Shown here: positions 8,499 through 17,896 of the stretch, piece after piece
Numbering within the stretch: the first letter of the stretch is position 1
Layout of the letters: every line of letters begins with the position of its first letter
Assembly: GCA_964503885.1 (NCBI GenBank)
Contig: CAZDCD010000017.1
Location: 1-64,000 of the forward strand
Direction of reading: 5' to 3'
Source: CAZDCD01 sp964503885
GTDB lineage: Bacteria; Bacteroidota; Bacteroidia; Bacteroidales; UBA10428
DNA length: 64,000 bases
Made by a program: the position numbers and the translations under genes
Notes under the pieces: model-generated
What the model saw: the letters and a program-made list of their open reading frames with translations, nothing else
Told to the model about the DNA's origin: nothing
The model's database searches: none

Positions 8499-9332
8499 TT
8501 ATTCTACAATATTCATCAGGGTACCGATGTGCCCGATCGTTATCCTGATCTCATCACCGCGATCGAGCGTAAAATCATTGGGAGGAATAATTCCTGTCCC
8601 TGTCATTAATAAACAACCGGCAGGGAATGATGTTTCGCGGAACAGATACCCGATAAGTTCCCCGGGTTTTCTTTTCATCTGGTCAATGGAGATTGCCCCT
8701 GTAAAAACCGGCATATCTTTCCTGAGGATCTCGAGTTTTATTTCAGTATTTTCAGGTAGAGGTGACCCGGAGACATAGATACAGGGCCCTATGGCAGCAG
8801 ACAGGTCATAGGTCTTGGCCTGGGGGAGATAAAGAGGATTCTGACCTTCGATGTCTCTTGAACTCATATCGTTGCCGGCAGTATACCCTATGATCTTTCC
8901 TGTTGAGCTGATCACCAATGTGAGTTCAGGTTCGGGGACATTCCATACCGAGTCTTTTCGGATCCTCACTTTTTGTCCCGGCCCTGAAGTCCTGAATGCA
9001 TTTGCCTTAAAAAACAATTCGGGCCGTTCTGCTTCGTATACCCTTTCATAAAAGTCGCCCCCGCCTGCACCTTTGGCTTCATCTTTTCGGGCTTCACGGC
9101 TCCGCATATAGGTCACACCTGCAGCCCATATCTCCTGGCTTCCGATAGGGGGCAGCAATTCTTTCTCAAGCAGATCGCCGGCTTCGGGGATAATAGTGCC
9201 TTCACGGATTTCGCGTCCTGCGGATTCATACAGATCATCCCTGTTTATAAACGTGTCCCAGTTCTCCCTGACCAGGAAATACCGGTTTTCCTGTTCAATC
9301 AGGATGCCTTTGGTTGTTTTATAGATTTTCAT
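8499..9332 (-). CDS. Fumarylacetoacetate hydrolase family protein, probable 2-keto-3-deoxypentonate dehydratase
   Basis: This 277-residue protein has the FAH C-terminal fold. The metal-binding region is visible as PEPELTLVISSTG (paired Glu ligands), followed by GYTAGNDMSSRDIEG and later RETSFPAGCLLMTGTG. FAH-fold proteins of this size act as hydrolases, decarboxylases or dehydratases. In pentonate operons they convert 2-keto-3-deoxy-D-xylonate or L-arabinonate to 2-oxoglutarate semialdehyde. It lies 22 bp downstream of the GntP permease and 12 bp upstream of the semialdehyde dehydrogenase, exactly where that activity is needed. The residues alone do not separate the dehydratase from other FAH-family activities, so the specific role rests on gene order. 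Confidence 0.82.
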   Translation of the reverse strand: MKIYKTTKGILIEQENRYFLVRENWDTFINRDDLYESAGREIREGTIIPEAGDLLEKELLPPIGSQEIWAAGVTYMRSREARKDEAKGAGGGDFYERVYEAERPELFFKANAFRTSGPGQKVRIRKDSVWNVPEPELTLVISSTGKIIGYTAGNDMSSRDIEGQNPLYLPQAKTYDLSAAIGPCIYVSGSPLPENTEIKLEILRKDMPVFTGAISIDQMKRKPGELIGYLFRETSFPAGCLLMTGTGIIPPNDFTLDRGDEIRITIGHIGTLMNIVE

Positions 9333-9354
9333 AGGGTTTGTTATGTCGTTAATA

Positions 9355-10689
9355 TTAAAAAATGAAGCGCAGGATGGTCAGAAAGATCATTGCCGTTATC
9401 CCGAGCAAACCGGTTCCGGTGCTTAGGAGCCGGTAACCCTGCTTTACGTTCATGTCGCTCATCTGCGTCATGATCCAGAAAAAGCTGTCGTTGGCATGTG
9501 AAACAACATTGGAACCCGCTCCGATAGCTACCACAACCATGGCTTTTGAAATGCTGCTGTCGAGCCCAAGCGACGCCAGAAGAGGGGCCATGATCGATGC
9601 AGTGGTGATGATCGACACCGTGGAAGACCCCTGGGCAGTCTTCATTGCAGCGGCAACAAGGAACGGAAGCCAGATGCCGAGCTTTGAATCTTTCACCATG
9701 TCACCAAGGATCACTCCCATATCTGAATTCTGTAAAACCTTGCCGAAAGCTCCACCGGCCCCTGTGATCAGTATGATAATAGCGGCATTTTTTAATGCTT
9801 CACCAACCCACCCGGTGGCCGAGAGCATTGATTTATCCAGTTTCTCAGGCAATGTAAACGACAGCACCATACCAATAAACAGGGCAATTACCGGGTTTCC
9901 GATAAAACTTATGACTGTTTTCAGCTGTCCGTTACCAAAGGGTTCTGTCGGGAATTCGGCAACAGAGCGAAAAACAATAAGAACGATCGGAACAACAATG
10001 GGCAGAAAAGACTGTACTATAGAAGGCGCGACCGACAGCTTTTCGTCAATCTGCTCTGCTGTAAGCGAAGGGTTCGGATCGATATAGACTTTGCCGGCGA
10101 TTTTTTTGGCATAGAACGTGGTAACCACAAGCGCTCCCATGCTCACTGTAAGACCGATAAGGATCACGAGCCCGAGATCTGCCCCGATGATCCCTGCGGC
10201 GGCTATAGGACCGGGAGTAGGGGGTACCATGGTATGTGTGGCCATCAGTCCCAGCGCCAGTGCGATAACAGTCCCGGCCAGCGAGAACCCGGCTTTCTTG
10301 GAAAGAGCCCTGTTCAGGGGGGCAAGAATAATAAATCCGCTGTCGCTGAATACGGGAATGGATACAATGTACCCGATAAGCGACATGGCAGCATGGATCC
10401 TTTTTTTACCGATACTATTCAGGATGGCATTCGACAGGGCATAGGCGCCGCCCGAGTTTTCAAGAAATGTACCGATGATGATCCCGGCAATGATGATGAT
10501 GCCGATCTTGCCTATGGTTTCTCCAAATCCCTTCTCGATGGAGAGGAGTATACCGTCGAAAGGCATTCCGGAGAATAATCCGAAGAGCAAGGCCGCCGCA
10601 AGAAGAGCCAGGAAAGGATGCAGTTTGAGCCTTGTTGTGGTGATGATGATGAATACAATGCTGAGGAGGATAAGAATGACAATGTACAT
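9355..10689 (-). CDS. GntP-family sugar-acid:H+ symporter
   Basis: This 444-residue, highly hydrophobic protein has about 12 predicted transmembrane helices. It shows features of the gluconate:proton symporter family: an N-terminal LLAALLFGLFSGM segment, GGAYALSNAIL, SDSGFIILAPL, a HTMVPPTPGPIAAA loop, and SHANDSFFW near the C terminus. It would import an aldonate across the inner membrane. In this operon the likely substrate is a pentonate such as xylonate or arabinonate rather than gluconate, since the flanking enzymes do not form a gluconate pathway. It is 46 bp downstream of the dehydratase gene and 22 bp upstream of the FAH-fold gene. The family is certain; the substrate is inferred. Confidence 0.9.
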   Translation of the reverse strand: MYIVILILLSIVFIIITTTRLKLHPFLALLAAALLFGLFSGMPFDGILLSIEKGFGETIGKIGIIIIAGIIIGTFLENSGGAYALSNAILNSIGKKRIHAAMSLIGYIVSIPVFSDSGFIILAPLNRALSKKAGFSLAGTVIALALGLMATHTMVPPTPGPIAAAGIIGADLGLVILIGLTVSMGALVVTTFYAKKIAGKVYIDPNPSLTAEQIDEKLSVAPSIVQSFLPIVVPIVLIVFRSVAEFPTEPFGNGQLKTVISFIGNPVIALFIGMVLSFTLPEKLDKSMLSATGWVGEALKNAAIIILITGAGGAFGKVLQNSDMGVILGDMVKDSKLGIWLPFLVAAAMKTAQGSSTVSIITTASIMAPLLASLGLDSSISKAMVVVAIGAGSNVVSHANDSFFWIMTQMSDMNVKQGYRLLSTGTGLLGITAMIFLTILRFIF

Positions 10690-10735
10690 GGGAAAGGATC
10701 GGGTTTACTTGTTCAACATTAGATCCGGTATTTTT

Positions 10736-12457
10736 TCAGTGACAGTCTCTTGTGACAGTGCTGCCCGATGATCCGGTAAGAAAATCGAAATCACAACCTT
10801 TGTCGGCCTGAAGCACATGATCGGTAAATAACCTGACGTAACCACGGTCTGCCGAAGGTTCGGGACGACTCCAGGTTTTTCTTCTTTTTTCGAGCTCTTC
10901 AACGGCCACCTGCAGTGTAAGTGTACGATTTTTTACATCCAGTTCAATGATATCCCCGTTCTTTACAAAAGCAAGGGTACCTCCCACGGCCGACTCAGGT
11001 GAGATGTGAAGCACTGCTGTTCCGTATGCCGTACCACTCATCCTGCTGTCCGAGATCCTCACCATATCCCTGATGCCCTTTTTAACGAGCTTTTCCGGAA
11101 GCTCCATATTTCCCACTTCAGGCATTCCCGGGTATCCAACGGGACCTGCATTTTTCAGAACCATCACACAATTCTCGTCGATATCCAGATCGGGGTCATC
11201 TATTCGGGCATGATAATCCTCGATATCCTCAAAAACAACCGCCCTGCCTTTGTGCTGCATAAGTGCTGCTGTTGCCGCAGAGGGTTTGATGACCGCACCG
11301 TTCTCACACAAATTGCCTTTCAGTACCACAATTCCGGCTTGAGTCTGGAAGGGTTTGTCCAGTGTTGCAATAACCTTCCTGTTATAGCAGGGAGCGTTCC
11401 TGTAATTTTCTCCGATCGGTTTTCCGTTGACGGCAGTGGCATCGGTATGGATCAGATCGCGCAGCTCGTCCATAACCACCGGTAAACCTCCCGCATAGTA
11501 AAAATCCTCCATAAGGTATTCACCCGAAGGCATCAGGTTCACCAGCAAAGGCATATCGGAAGCCAGGGTATCAAAATCGTCAAGGTTCAGGGGTACTCCG
11601 ATCCTGCCCGCTATTGCCAGCATGTGGACGATAAGGTTCGTTGAACCGCCTACGGCGGAATTTACTTTTATGGCATTTTCAAACGATTTGCGTGTAAGAA
11701 TCTGTGATAGTTTAAGGTCTTCCTTTACCATCTCAACAATCCTGTTACCCGACAGGTGCGCCATGGCCTTTTTTCTGGAATCGACAGCCGGTATGGAAGC
11801 CATGCCCGGTAATGTAAGCCCGAGCGCTTCAACCATACATGCAAGCGTGGATGCTGTCCCCATGGTCATGCAATGTCCGGCGCTTCTGGACATGCAGGTT
11901 TCGGCTTCGGTAAGGTCCTCTTTTGAAATTGTACCGGCTTTCATTCCTTCGGCAAGTTGCCATGTGGCCGTACCCGAACCGATATCTTTTCCCCGCCATT
12001 TTCCGTTAAGCATCGGACCGCCCGGCACAATAATAGTCGGGAGATCAACACTGGCTGCTCCCATGAGTGTCGAAGGTGTGGTTTTGTCACACCCGGTGAG
12101 CAGTACAATACCATCCAGGGGATTTGCCCTGATGCTTTCTTCCACATCCATGCTGACAAGGTTGCGCCACAGCATGGTGGTAGGTTTCATGATGGTCTCT
12201 CCGAGCGACATGACCGGGAATTCCAGGGGGAAACCGCCCGCCTCATAAACACCCCTTTTTACGATCTCGGCAAATTCGCGGAGGTGTGCATTACAGGGAG
12301 TAAGATCAGACCATGTGTTGCAGATACCGATGACCGGTTTATCGCGAAACATATGATCGGGATGGCCCTGGTTTCGGAGCCAGCTTCTGTGCACAAAACC
12401 CATCTTGTCGTCTTTTCCGAACCATTCGGCGCTCCTGAGATGAATATTCTTGTTCAT
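10736..12457 (-). CDS. IlvD/Edd-family sugar-acid dehydratase (pentonate dehydratase type)
   Basis: This 573-residue enzyme is a member of the dihydroxy-acid/6-phosphogluconate dehydratase family. Three cysteines in the expected Fe-S positions are visible: Cys55 in TWSDLTPCN, Cys123 in LLTGCDKTTP and Cys196 in GHCMTMGTAS. The last two motifs are typical of the L-arabinonate/D-xylonate dehydratase branch, which binds a [2Fe-2S] cluster and Mg2+, rather than of IlvD proper. It would dehydrate a pentonate to 2-keto-3-deoxypentonate. It is the first gene of the four-gene minus-strand operon; its promoter must lie in 12458-12762, divergent from the MuiA-like gene. No ilv genes are nearby, which argues against branched-chain biosynthesis. 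Confidence 0.88.
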   Translation of the reverse strand: MNKNIHLRSAEWFGKDDKMGFVHRSWLRNQGHPDHMFRDKPVIGICNTWSDLTPCNAHLREFAEIVKRGVYEAGGFPLEFPVMSLGETIMKPTTMLWRNLVSMDVEESIRANPLDGIVLLTGCDKTTPSTLMGAASVDLPTIIVPGGPMLNGKWRGKDIGSGTATWQLAEGMKAGTISKEDLTEAETCMSRSAGHCMTMGTASTLACMVEALGLTLPGMASIPAVDSRKKAMAHLSGNRIVEMVKEDLKLSQILTRKSFENAIKVNSAVGGSTNLIVHMLAIAGRIGVPLNLDDFDTLASDMPLLVNLMPSGEYLMEDFYYAGGLPVVMDELRDLIHTDATAVNGKPIGENYRNAPCYNRKVIATLDKPFQTQAGIVVLKGNLCENGAVIKPSAATAALMQHKGRAVVFEDIEDYHARIDDPDLDIDENCVMVLKNAGPVGYPGMPEVGNMELPEKLVKKGIRDMVRISDSRMSGTAYGTAVLHISPESAVGGTLAFVKNGDIIELDVKNRTLTLQVAVEELEKRRKTWSRPEPSADRGYVRLFTDHVLQADKGCDFDFLTGSSGSTVTRDCH

Positions 12458-12762
12458 GGATGAAATTGATTATGTGTTCATGCTTACAGCATGTTAAAGA
12501 TACGGTTTTTATCATTTCCGGTGCAACAATTTAAAAGGACTGAAACAGGCCTTTGTTAAAACCTTACCGCGAACAGGAATATATTAATTGAATATATATA
12601 TTATCTTTGGGTTACGATGAACAACGGCATATATTTTAAGCGGTTTTTGCTTATTAGAATATACGTTACGATACTTTGAGATGCCATGAAGAATTAGCCA
12701 CCAGTTTATCTGGGATAATAGAACAGCTCCTGCATTACATCATTCATTAAATATTCATTACC
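12458..12762. other. Divergent intergenic region between pentonate operon and MuiA-like gene
   Basis: About 305 bp separate two divergent transcription units. On the plus strand there is a TATCTTTG -7 box (12602-12609) in an AT-rich stretch. I could not identify an equivalent box for the minus-strand operon, nor a clear operator palindrome. No gene is supported here. Confidence 0.5.
12602..12609 (+). promoter_or_regulatory. Bacteroidetes -7 box TATCTTTG upstream of MuiA-like gene
   Basis: TATCTTTG matches the Bacteroidetes primary-sigma -7 consensus TAnnTTTG exactly, in an AT-rich context. Transcription would start near 12616, giving a leader of about 145 nt before the ATG at 12763. A TTTG -33 element at the usual distance is not evident, so this is a partial match. 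Confidence 0.45.
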
Positions 12763-14361
12763 ATGAAAAAACTGATCACTGCCATTCTTATTTCCGGAAG
12801 TTTTAGCGCACTTTTTGCCATTGAATCCGGTTCGGTCATTAAAGAGGTCACCGTTTACCAAAGCAATGCCAGAATCATCAGGGAAGCAGGTGTGACAGTA
12901 CCTGCCGGTAATTCCGAAGTGGTTCTTACCGACCTCTCGAGTTCGTTGCAGCAAAGCAGCCTGCAGGTAGAGATCAGCGGAAATGCTATATTGTTATCTG
13001 CTTCATCAAGGCTGAATTATCTTACACAAAAAGGCATCTCCAGCCAGGTTAAAATCTTGCAGGATTCGCTCAAGCTTATCGAATCCAGGCTGAAAAGCAT
13101 CGGGAGTGACAAACAGGTATATGCAGGTGAAGAAAAGCTTATCAATGAGAATATCAAACTGGGAAGCGAACAATCGGGTGTGCAGGTAAACGATTTGAAA
13201 ATGCTGGCCGAATATTACCGGACCAGGCTTTTTGATATAAGAAAGCAAATTATAGCTTTAGAGGAGAAGGAACAGGAATTCAAAACGGCCAGGTCACGAA
13301 TCCAGAACCAGCTAAACCAGCTGAACTCCGCTACAAATAAGCCCTGCGGTGAGGTGGTATTGAATGTTGCAGCAAATGCTGCCTCAAAGATCAGGATCAC
13401 ATTTTCATACCTGGTCCCCGGTGCGGGGTGGTATCCGCTCTATGACATCCGTTCGGAAAGTATCAATAAGCCCATACATCTGATATATAAGGCAAATGTT
13501 TATCAGTCTACGGGATATGACTGGTCTGATGTGAAGCTTACCGTTTCCACACGAAATCCGCAGGCCGATCAGAACCGCCCGGTTCTGAATCCCTGGTTTA
13601 TCGATTTCTATCAGCCACAGGCATACAAGTCGGAAATGCCGAAGCGGGCGGCTGCGGCACCTTCTGTCGCCAATGTATATATGCAGGCCGAAGAAGCAGA
13701 CTATGAGAAGGCAAAACCTGCACCAGAGTACGTGGTGACCGAAACTACCGGGCTCATGGCGGCCGAATATTCCATTGAGAATACGCAATCAATCCCTTCT
13801 GACGGGAAAGAGCGCCTGGTAGCCATGAAAGAGTATGAGATACCGGCTGTATACTCATACCACGCTGTTCCGAAACTAAGCGACGGGGTGTTTCTCCTTG
13901 CCAAGCTCAGCGATTTCGGAAAATTAAACCTGCTTCCCGGCCAGGCGAATCTTTTTAACAGCGGCATGTATGTCGGGCAGTCTTCGATCAATCCGCTTAC
14001 CTCGGCAGACACTCTTCTTGTCTCCCTGGGCAGGGACGACAGAATAACCATAAAGCGCGATGTGCTTCAGGACCTCACTGCAAGGCAAACCATAGGTACA
14101 AACATAAAGGAGACAAAAGGTTTTGAAATAACAGTGAAAAACAATAAGTCAATACCCGTTGAAATTGAAATACTTGACAATATCCCGATTTCGAAGAACA
14201 AAGATATCGAGGTGACAGCCGAAGACAATGGTGGTGCTGACTATTCAAAACTTTACGGACGGCTTTTGTGGAAAGTGAGCCTGAAACCGGGAGATAGCAA
14301 AAAAATCAGGTTTACATTTTCGGTGAAATATCCGAAAGACAGGGTGATCAGCGGTATCTGA
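12763..14361 (+). CDS. MuiA-like DUF4140/DUF4139 domain protein, exported
   Basis: This 532-residue protein starts with a signal peptide (MKKLITAILISGSFSALFA). A DUF4140 domain (VTVYQSNARIIREAGV, about residues 28-125) follows, then a coiled-coil linker (about 105-195) and a DUF4139 domain (about 205-530). The latter begins near ISFSYLVPGAGWYPLYDIR-like sequence (ITFSYLVPGAGWY) and ends with GDSKKIRFTFSVKYPKD. This is the full architecture of the 'mucoidy inhibitor MuiA family', normal in length. The family's biochemical function is unknown; the signal peptide places it in the periplasm or outer membrane. The gene is monocistronic by spacing, 105 bp before the next gene. Confidence 0.88.
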   Translation: MKKLITAILISGSFSALFAIESGSVIKEVTVYQSNARIIREAGVTVPAGNSEVVLTDLSSSLQQSSLQVEISGNAILLSASSRLNYLTQKGISSQVKILQDSLKLIESRLKSIGSDKQVYAGEEKLINENIKLGSEQSGVQVNDLKMLAEYYRTRLFDIRKQIIALEEKEQEFKTARSRIQNQLNQLNSATNKPCGEVVLNVAANAASKIRITFSYLVPGAGWYPLYDIRSESINKPIHLIYKANVYQSTGYDWSDVKLTVSTRNPQADQNRPVLNPWFIDFYQPQAYKSEMPKRAAAAPSVANVYMQAEEADYEKAKPAPEYVVTETTGLMAAEYSIENTQSIPSDGKERLVAMKEYEIPAVYSYHAVPKLSDGVFLLAKLSDFGKLNLLPGQANLFNSGMYVGQSSINPLTSADTLLVSLGRDDRITIKRDVLQDLTARQTIGTNIKETKGFEITVKNNKSIPVEIEILDNIPISKNKDIEVTAEDNGGADYSKLYGRLLWKVSLKPGDSKKIRFTFSVKYPKDRVISGI

Positions 14362-14414
14362 CCCTGAAGGTATTCCGTATTGAACAGTGCCAATATCTAG
14401 ACACCTTGAACCGT

Positions 14415-14422
14415 TATATTTG
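14415..14422 (+). promoter_or_regulatory. -7 box TATATTTG upstream of LTA-synthase-like gene
   Basis: TATATTTG fits TAnnTTTG and lies 45 bp before the ATG at 14467, giving a short leader of about 35-40 nt. No good TTTG -33 element is seen at standard spacing. Confidence 0.4.
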
Positions 14423-14466
14423 CCGGAAATAGTTATTTTTAGAGTTGAATAGCTTCAAAAAAGGAT

Positions 14467-16311
14467 ATGGTTTATCTCTCGACATACCGGGTTTTGCTCA
14501 AACGACTGTTGCTTTTGCTGGCGATATACACACTGTGCAGAGTGGGTTTCTACCTGTTTAACCTGAGAAGTTTTTCGGACGTTGCGTGGAATCAGGTTGC
14601 AGCTGCATTTTTTCAGGGAATACTCTTTGATCTGAACGCCATACTTTACATCAACATCCCTTTTATTCTTCTCTCACTGCTGCCTTTAAAGGTTGTTTAT
14701 ACCAGAGGCTATCAGCTGGCGCTGAAGATATATTTCATTATTACCAACCTCGTTCCCGTATTTTTTAATGTAGCCGATTTTGAGTATGCAAAATTCATAG
14801 GCAAGAGAAGCGACAGCAGCATTTTTGATGTCAAAAAAGATATTGTTGAACAGTTCGGGCAGATGGCGGCTGATTTCTGGTACCTGACGCTCATCGCTGT
14901 TGTCCTGCTTTTCCTTTTCTGGAAATTGTATCCTCCCTATGTTGAAAAAAAGCACAGGCTAAGGCCTTTTCCAATGATTTTGATATTCCTTGTATTCAAT
15001 GGAATGGTGGCGCTTGGCCTTAGAGGCAGCTTCGGTGTAAAACCGCTTTTACCGATTTCAGCCTACAGCCGGTCATCGGAAACTGCCACACTTATGCTGA
15101 ATACTCCGTTTTGTATACTCCATACGTTAGATAAAAAGCCCCTGAAGAAGTTGCAGTATTATAATGAACAGGAATTGCTCGACAATCTTCCGGAACAGTT
15201 TGTAAAAAGGAACAAACCCGATAGGATAGGGCAGAATATCGTGATTTTTATCCTGGAGAGTTTTTCCCCGGAATTTGTTGGTCATTTAAGCCATAACAAA
15301 GGGTATACTCCCTTTCTTGACAGCATTGCAAAAAATGGTGTATCCTTCAGTTTCGGATTTTCCAACGGAAGGACATCACAACAGGCGGTACCATCAATCC
15401 TCGCAGGAATACCCCAGTTGATGAATGAATCCATTATCACTTCAACTTACCAGACCAATGCTTTTTTTTCGTTGCCTGAATACCTTAAAAAATATGGCTA
15501 TCACGCCTATTTCTTTCATGGCGGAAATAACGGCACTATGGGTTTTGACAGCTTTACACGGAAAATCGGGTTTCAGTATTTCGGGGCCAGGGAATATCCC
15601 GATCAGAATGACCACGACGGGAGCTGGGGGATATATGACGGGCCCTATCTAAAGTACTGTGCGGAAAAACTTACTGAACTGCCGGGACCGTTCATCGCAT
15701 CAATATTTACCTTAAGCTCGCATCAGCCTTATTTGATACCCGCTGACCTTAAAGGGCGTTTTTCCTACGGAAAAAGTCCGGTAGAGAACTCTGTTGCCTA
15801 TACCGATTATGCGCTGAAAAGATTTTTTGATGCGGCATCGCGGCAAGACTGGTTCAAAAATACCCTGTTCGTTTTTACTGCTGATCATACACATCCGCCG
15901 GTAGAAATAAAATATAACGGATTTATATACGCCTACCATATCCCGATCATTTTTTACCATCCCGGTATGGTGCTGGATTCCGATTCTTCAAGGATCGTTC
16001 AGCAGGTGGATATTTTACCTTCTGTTGCAGATTTTCTTGGTATTTTTCCCGAGGACATGCCAAAATTCGGGACTTCGGTATTTATGAAAGATGCAAACCA
16101 GGAAGCTATCCTGTTTAACAGCGGACGGTATTTTCTGGTAAGGCCCGGATACTACTGCAAAATGGAAGGCAATTCCATTGGGTATTATAGCTGGTCTGAT
16201 GAACCGCTTCTGCCGGCAGATACCATGAGCACTGACAGTGTACGGTTAAAGTCGTACAGGCAATATTTTAACGAGGGAATGATCGAAAATTCGTTTACAA
16301 AAGAACATTAA
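14467..16311 (+). CDS. LTA synthase/MdoB-family sulfatase-fold membrane protein
   Basis: This 614-residue protein has about five N-terminal transmembrane helices (residues 1-185) and a large extracytoplasmic sulfatase-fold domain (about 245-600). The domain shows metal/catalytic motifs: NIVIFILESFSPEF, a nucleophile region NGRTSQQAVPSILAG, FFHGGNNGTMGFD, and TADHTHPP. That is the layout of lipoteichoic-acid synthase and phosphoglycerol transferase (LtaS/MdoB) enzymes. In Bacteroidetes such proteins are common; they probably transfer phosphoglycerol or phosphoethanolamine-like groups to an envelope glycan or lipid. The acceptor is unknown. The coding region overlaps the convergent sucB gene by 4 bp. 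Confidence 0.85.
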   Translation: MVYLSTYRVLLKRLLLLLAIYTLCRVGFYLFNLRSFSDVAWNQVAAAFFQGILFDLNAILYINIPFILLSLLPLKVVYTRGYQLALKIYFIITNLVPVFFNVADFEYAKFIGKRSDSSIFDVKKDIVEQFGQMAADFWYLTLIAVVLLFLFWKLYPPYVEKKHRLRPFPMILIFLVFNGMVALGLRGSFGVKPLLPISAYSRSSETATLMLNTPFCILHTLDKKPLKKLQYYNEQELLDNLPEQFVKRNKPDRIGQNIVIFILESFSPEFVGHLSHNKGYTPFLDSIAKNGVSFSFGFSNGRTSQQAVPSILAGIPQLMNESIITSTYQTNAFFSLPEYLKKYGYHAYFFHGGNNGTMGFDSFTRKIGFQYFGAREYPDQNDHDGSWGIYDGPYLKYCAEKLTELPGPFIASIFTLSSHQPYLIPADLKGRFSYGKSPVENSVAYTDYALKRFFDAASRQDWFKNTLFVFTADHTHPPVEIKYNGFIYAYHIPIIFYHPGMVLDSDSSRIVQQVDILPSVADFLGIFPEDMPKFGTSVFMKDANQEAILFNSGRYFLVRPGYYCKMEGNSIGYYSWSDEPLLPADTMSTDSVRLKSYRQYFNEGMIENSFTKEH

Positions 16312-17591
16312 TCCAATCCGATCAACAATTTTTCAGGATCGCTTCCATTATACACCATTAATGAGGGGTTTTCAAGGAATTCTTTGACCTTTGCGAGGAA
16401 ACTAACCGAATCTTTACCGTCAACAAGCCGGTGATCATAGGAGAGGGCAACATACATTACCGGCCTGATCTCAACCTTACCATTTATGGCAACCGGTCTG
16501 TCTACAATGTTATGCATGCCAAGTATGGCCGACTGCGGAGGATTGATTATCGGTGTGGAAAGCATGGAGCCGAAAATGCCGCCATTGGTTATTGTAAATG
16601 TACCTCCCGTCATCTCTTCAATGGAAATTTTGAATGTCCGGGCTTTTTCTGCCAGTATGGTTATCTCCTGCTCAATACGGGCAAGGTTCATGGTCCCGGT
16701 ATTCCGTATAACGGGCACCATCAGTCCTTTTTCAGTCTGCACTGCAATTCCGATATCGACGAATTCCGGCATCACCATTTCATCACCGTCAAGCTGTGCA
16801 TTGACTTTAGGAAATATTTTTAATGCCAGGGTAGCGGCTTTAACAAAGAATGACATATACCCTAGCTTGATCCCGAAACGTTCCCCGAATTTTTTTTGAT
16901 ACTTCTGTCTGGCAGCAATTATACGGCTCATATCCACTTCGTTGAAAGTGGTCAGCATGGCAGTTTCATTTTTTACGGACACCAGCCGCTGACTTAGCTT
17001 TTTCCTTAGTTGCGAAATTTTTGACCGCTGGCTTTTGCGGGATATTGTACCATTTCCGGCTTCCGTTATCAAAGGTTTTGAAGATAAAACTCTATTCACA
17101 TCCTCCGTGGTTATTTTCCTCAAACCATTCAGAATATCATCGACGGAGAGGTGGTATTCATCCATCATCTTTCTTGCAAGAGGGGTGACCTTAACAGCAG
17201 TTTCAGCATTTTTCTTGATTTGCTGCACTCCCCGGATAGATGCGGTTGCAGGTTTTTCAGATTCAGGCCGGGTTTCTGGTTGAGCTTTTTCCGGTTCGCT
17301 TTCTTTCTCCGGTATGCTTTCAGCCGGTTTCTTTCTGGCTTTGGCTTTTCCTTTTGCTGCAGTGTCAATGGTACAAGCCAGCGAACCTACCGGAATAGTA
17401 TCACCAGCTTTTACTACCATACTTATTTTACCCGATTCAGGGGCGATCAGGGGCAGGGTTGCCTTGTCCGATTCCACTTCGGCTATTTCCTGGTTCTTTT
17501 CCACATAATCGCCATCATCAACCAGCCAGCCTGCAATCTCCACTTCGCTGATCGACTCTCCGGGACTCGGTATTTTAAGTTCTACGATCAT
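16308..17591 (-). CDS. sucB: 2-oxoglutarate dehydrogenase E2, dihydrolipoyllysine succinyltransferase
   Basis: The 427-residue E2 component has an N-terminal lipoyl domain with the lipoylated Lys43 in VESDKATLP. An Ala/Pro/Glu-rich linker (about 80-125) and a peripheral subunit-binding domain (VTPLARKMMDEYHLSVDDI, about 134-170) follow. The catalytic acyltransferase domain has the active-site His387 in SYDHRLVDG. It transfers succinyl groups to CoA in the TCA cycle. The gene lies downstream of sucA on the same strand, though a 305-bp repeat-rich gap separates them. The E3 subunit is not encoded here. The succinyltransferase assignment rests on the pairing with sucA. Confidence 0.94.
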   Translation of the reverse strand: MIVELKIPSPGESISEVEIAGWLVDDGDYVEKNQEIAEVESDKATLPLIAPESGKISMVVKAGDTIPVGSLACTIDTAAKGKAKARKKPAESIPEKESEPEKAQPETRPESEKPATASIRGVQQIKKNAETAVKVTPLARKMMDEYHLSVDDILNGLRKITTEDVNRVLSSKPLITEAGNGTISRKSQRSKISQLRKKLSQRLVSVKNETAMLTTFNEVDMSRIIAARQKYQKKFGERFGIKLGYMSFFVKAATLALKIFPKVNAQLDGDEMVMPEFVDIGIAVQTEKGLMVPVIRNTGTMNLARIEQEITILAEKARTFKISIEEMTGGTFTITNGGIFGSMLSTPIINPPQSAILGMHNIVDRPVAINGKVEIRPVMYVALSYDHRLVDGKDSVSFLAKVKEFLENPSLMVYNGSDPEKLLIGLD

Positions 17592-17896
17592 CTGTACTGT
17601 TTCGTGTTTCGTGCCTGTCTGCCGCAGGCAAGTTCAAAGTTCAATGTTCAGAGTTCAATGTTTTCCATCTTCGTTGCTCCGCTCCTCACTATGATCAAGT
17701 CTACCAAGGAGCATTCATGAAAGCCTCGAGTTTTTATTGTCTTTGCGATCCCGGCTTATGCCGGGAGAAGCAACCCGTTGCTTTTTAACCAGGGGGCCTT
17801 TATGTATTCGGTCCATGCCGCATGCTGCTTCGCCACAGTTCCCTTTCATCCTATTAACTTCAACTCCTTGTCTCATTACCCTTTGATTCGACTAAA
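17592..17896. other. Repeat-bearing gap between sucA and sucB
   Basis: The 305-bp gap holds short low-complexity and palindromic sequence. There is a GTTCAAAGTTCAATGTTCAGAGTTCAATG run (17631-17660) of near-tandem GTTCAATG/GTTCAAAG units. A TGCCTG..CAGGCA hairpin lies at about 17613-17631, and a TCCCGGC-TTAT-GCCGGGA hairpin near 17748-17766. The same GTTCAA and GCAGGC motifs recur at 43990-44080 and 24061-24300. No gene is supported. Whether sucA and sucB share a transcript across it is unknown. Confidence 0.5.

Noticed and set aside
9452..12248. Long plus-strand frames (up to 211 codons) opposite the GntP and dehydratase genes
   Set aside because: GC-rich coding sequence on the minus strand creates long antisense frames; motifs belong to the minus-strand products.
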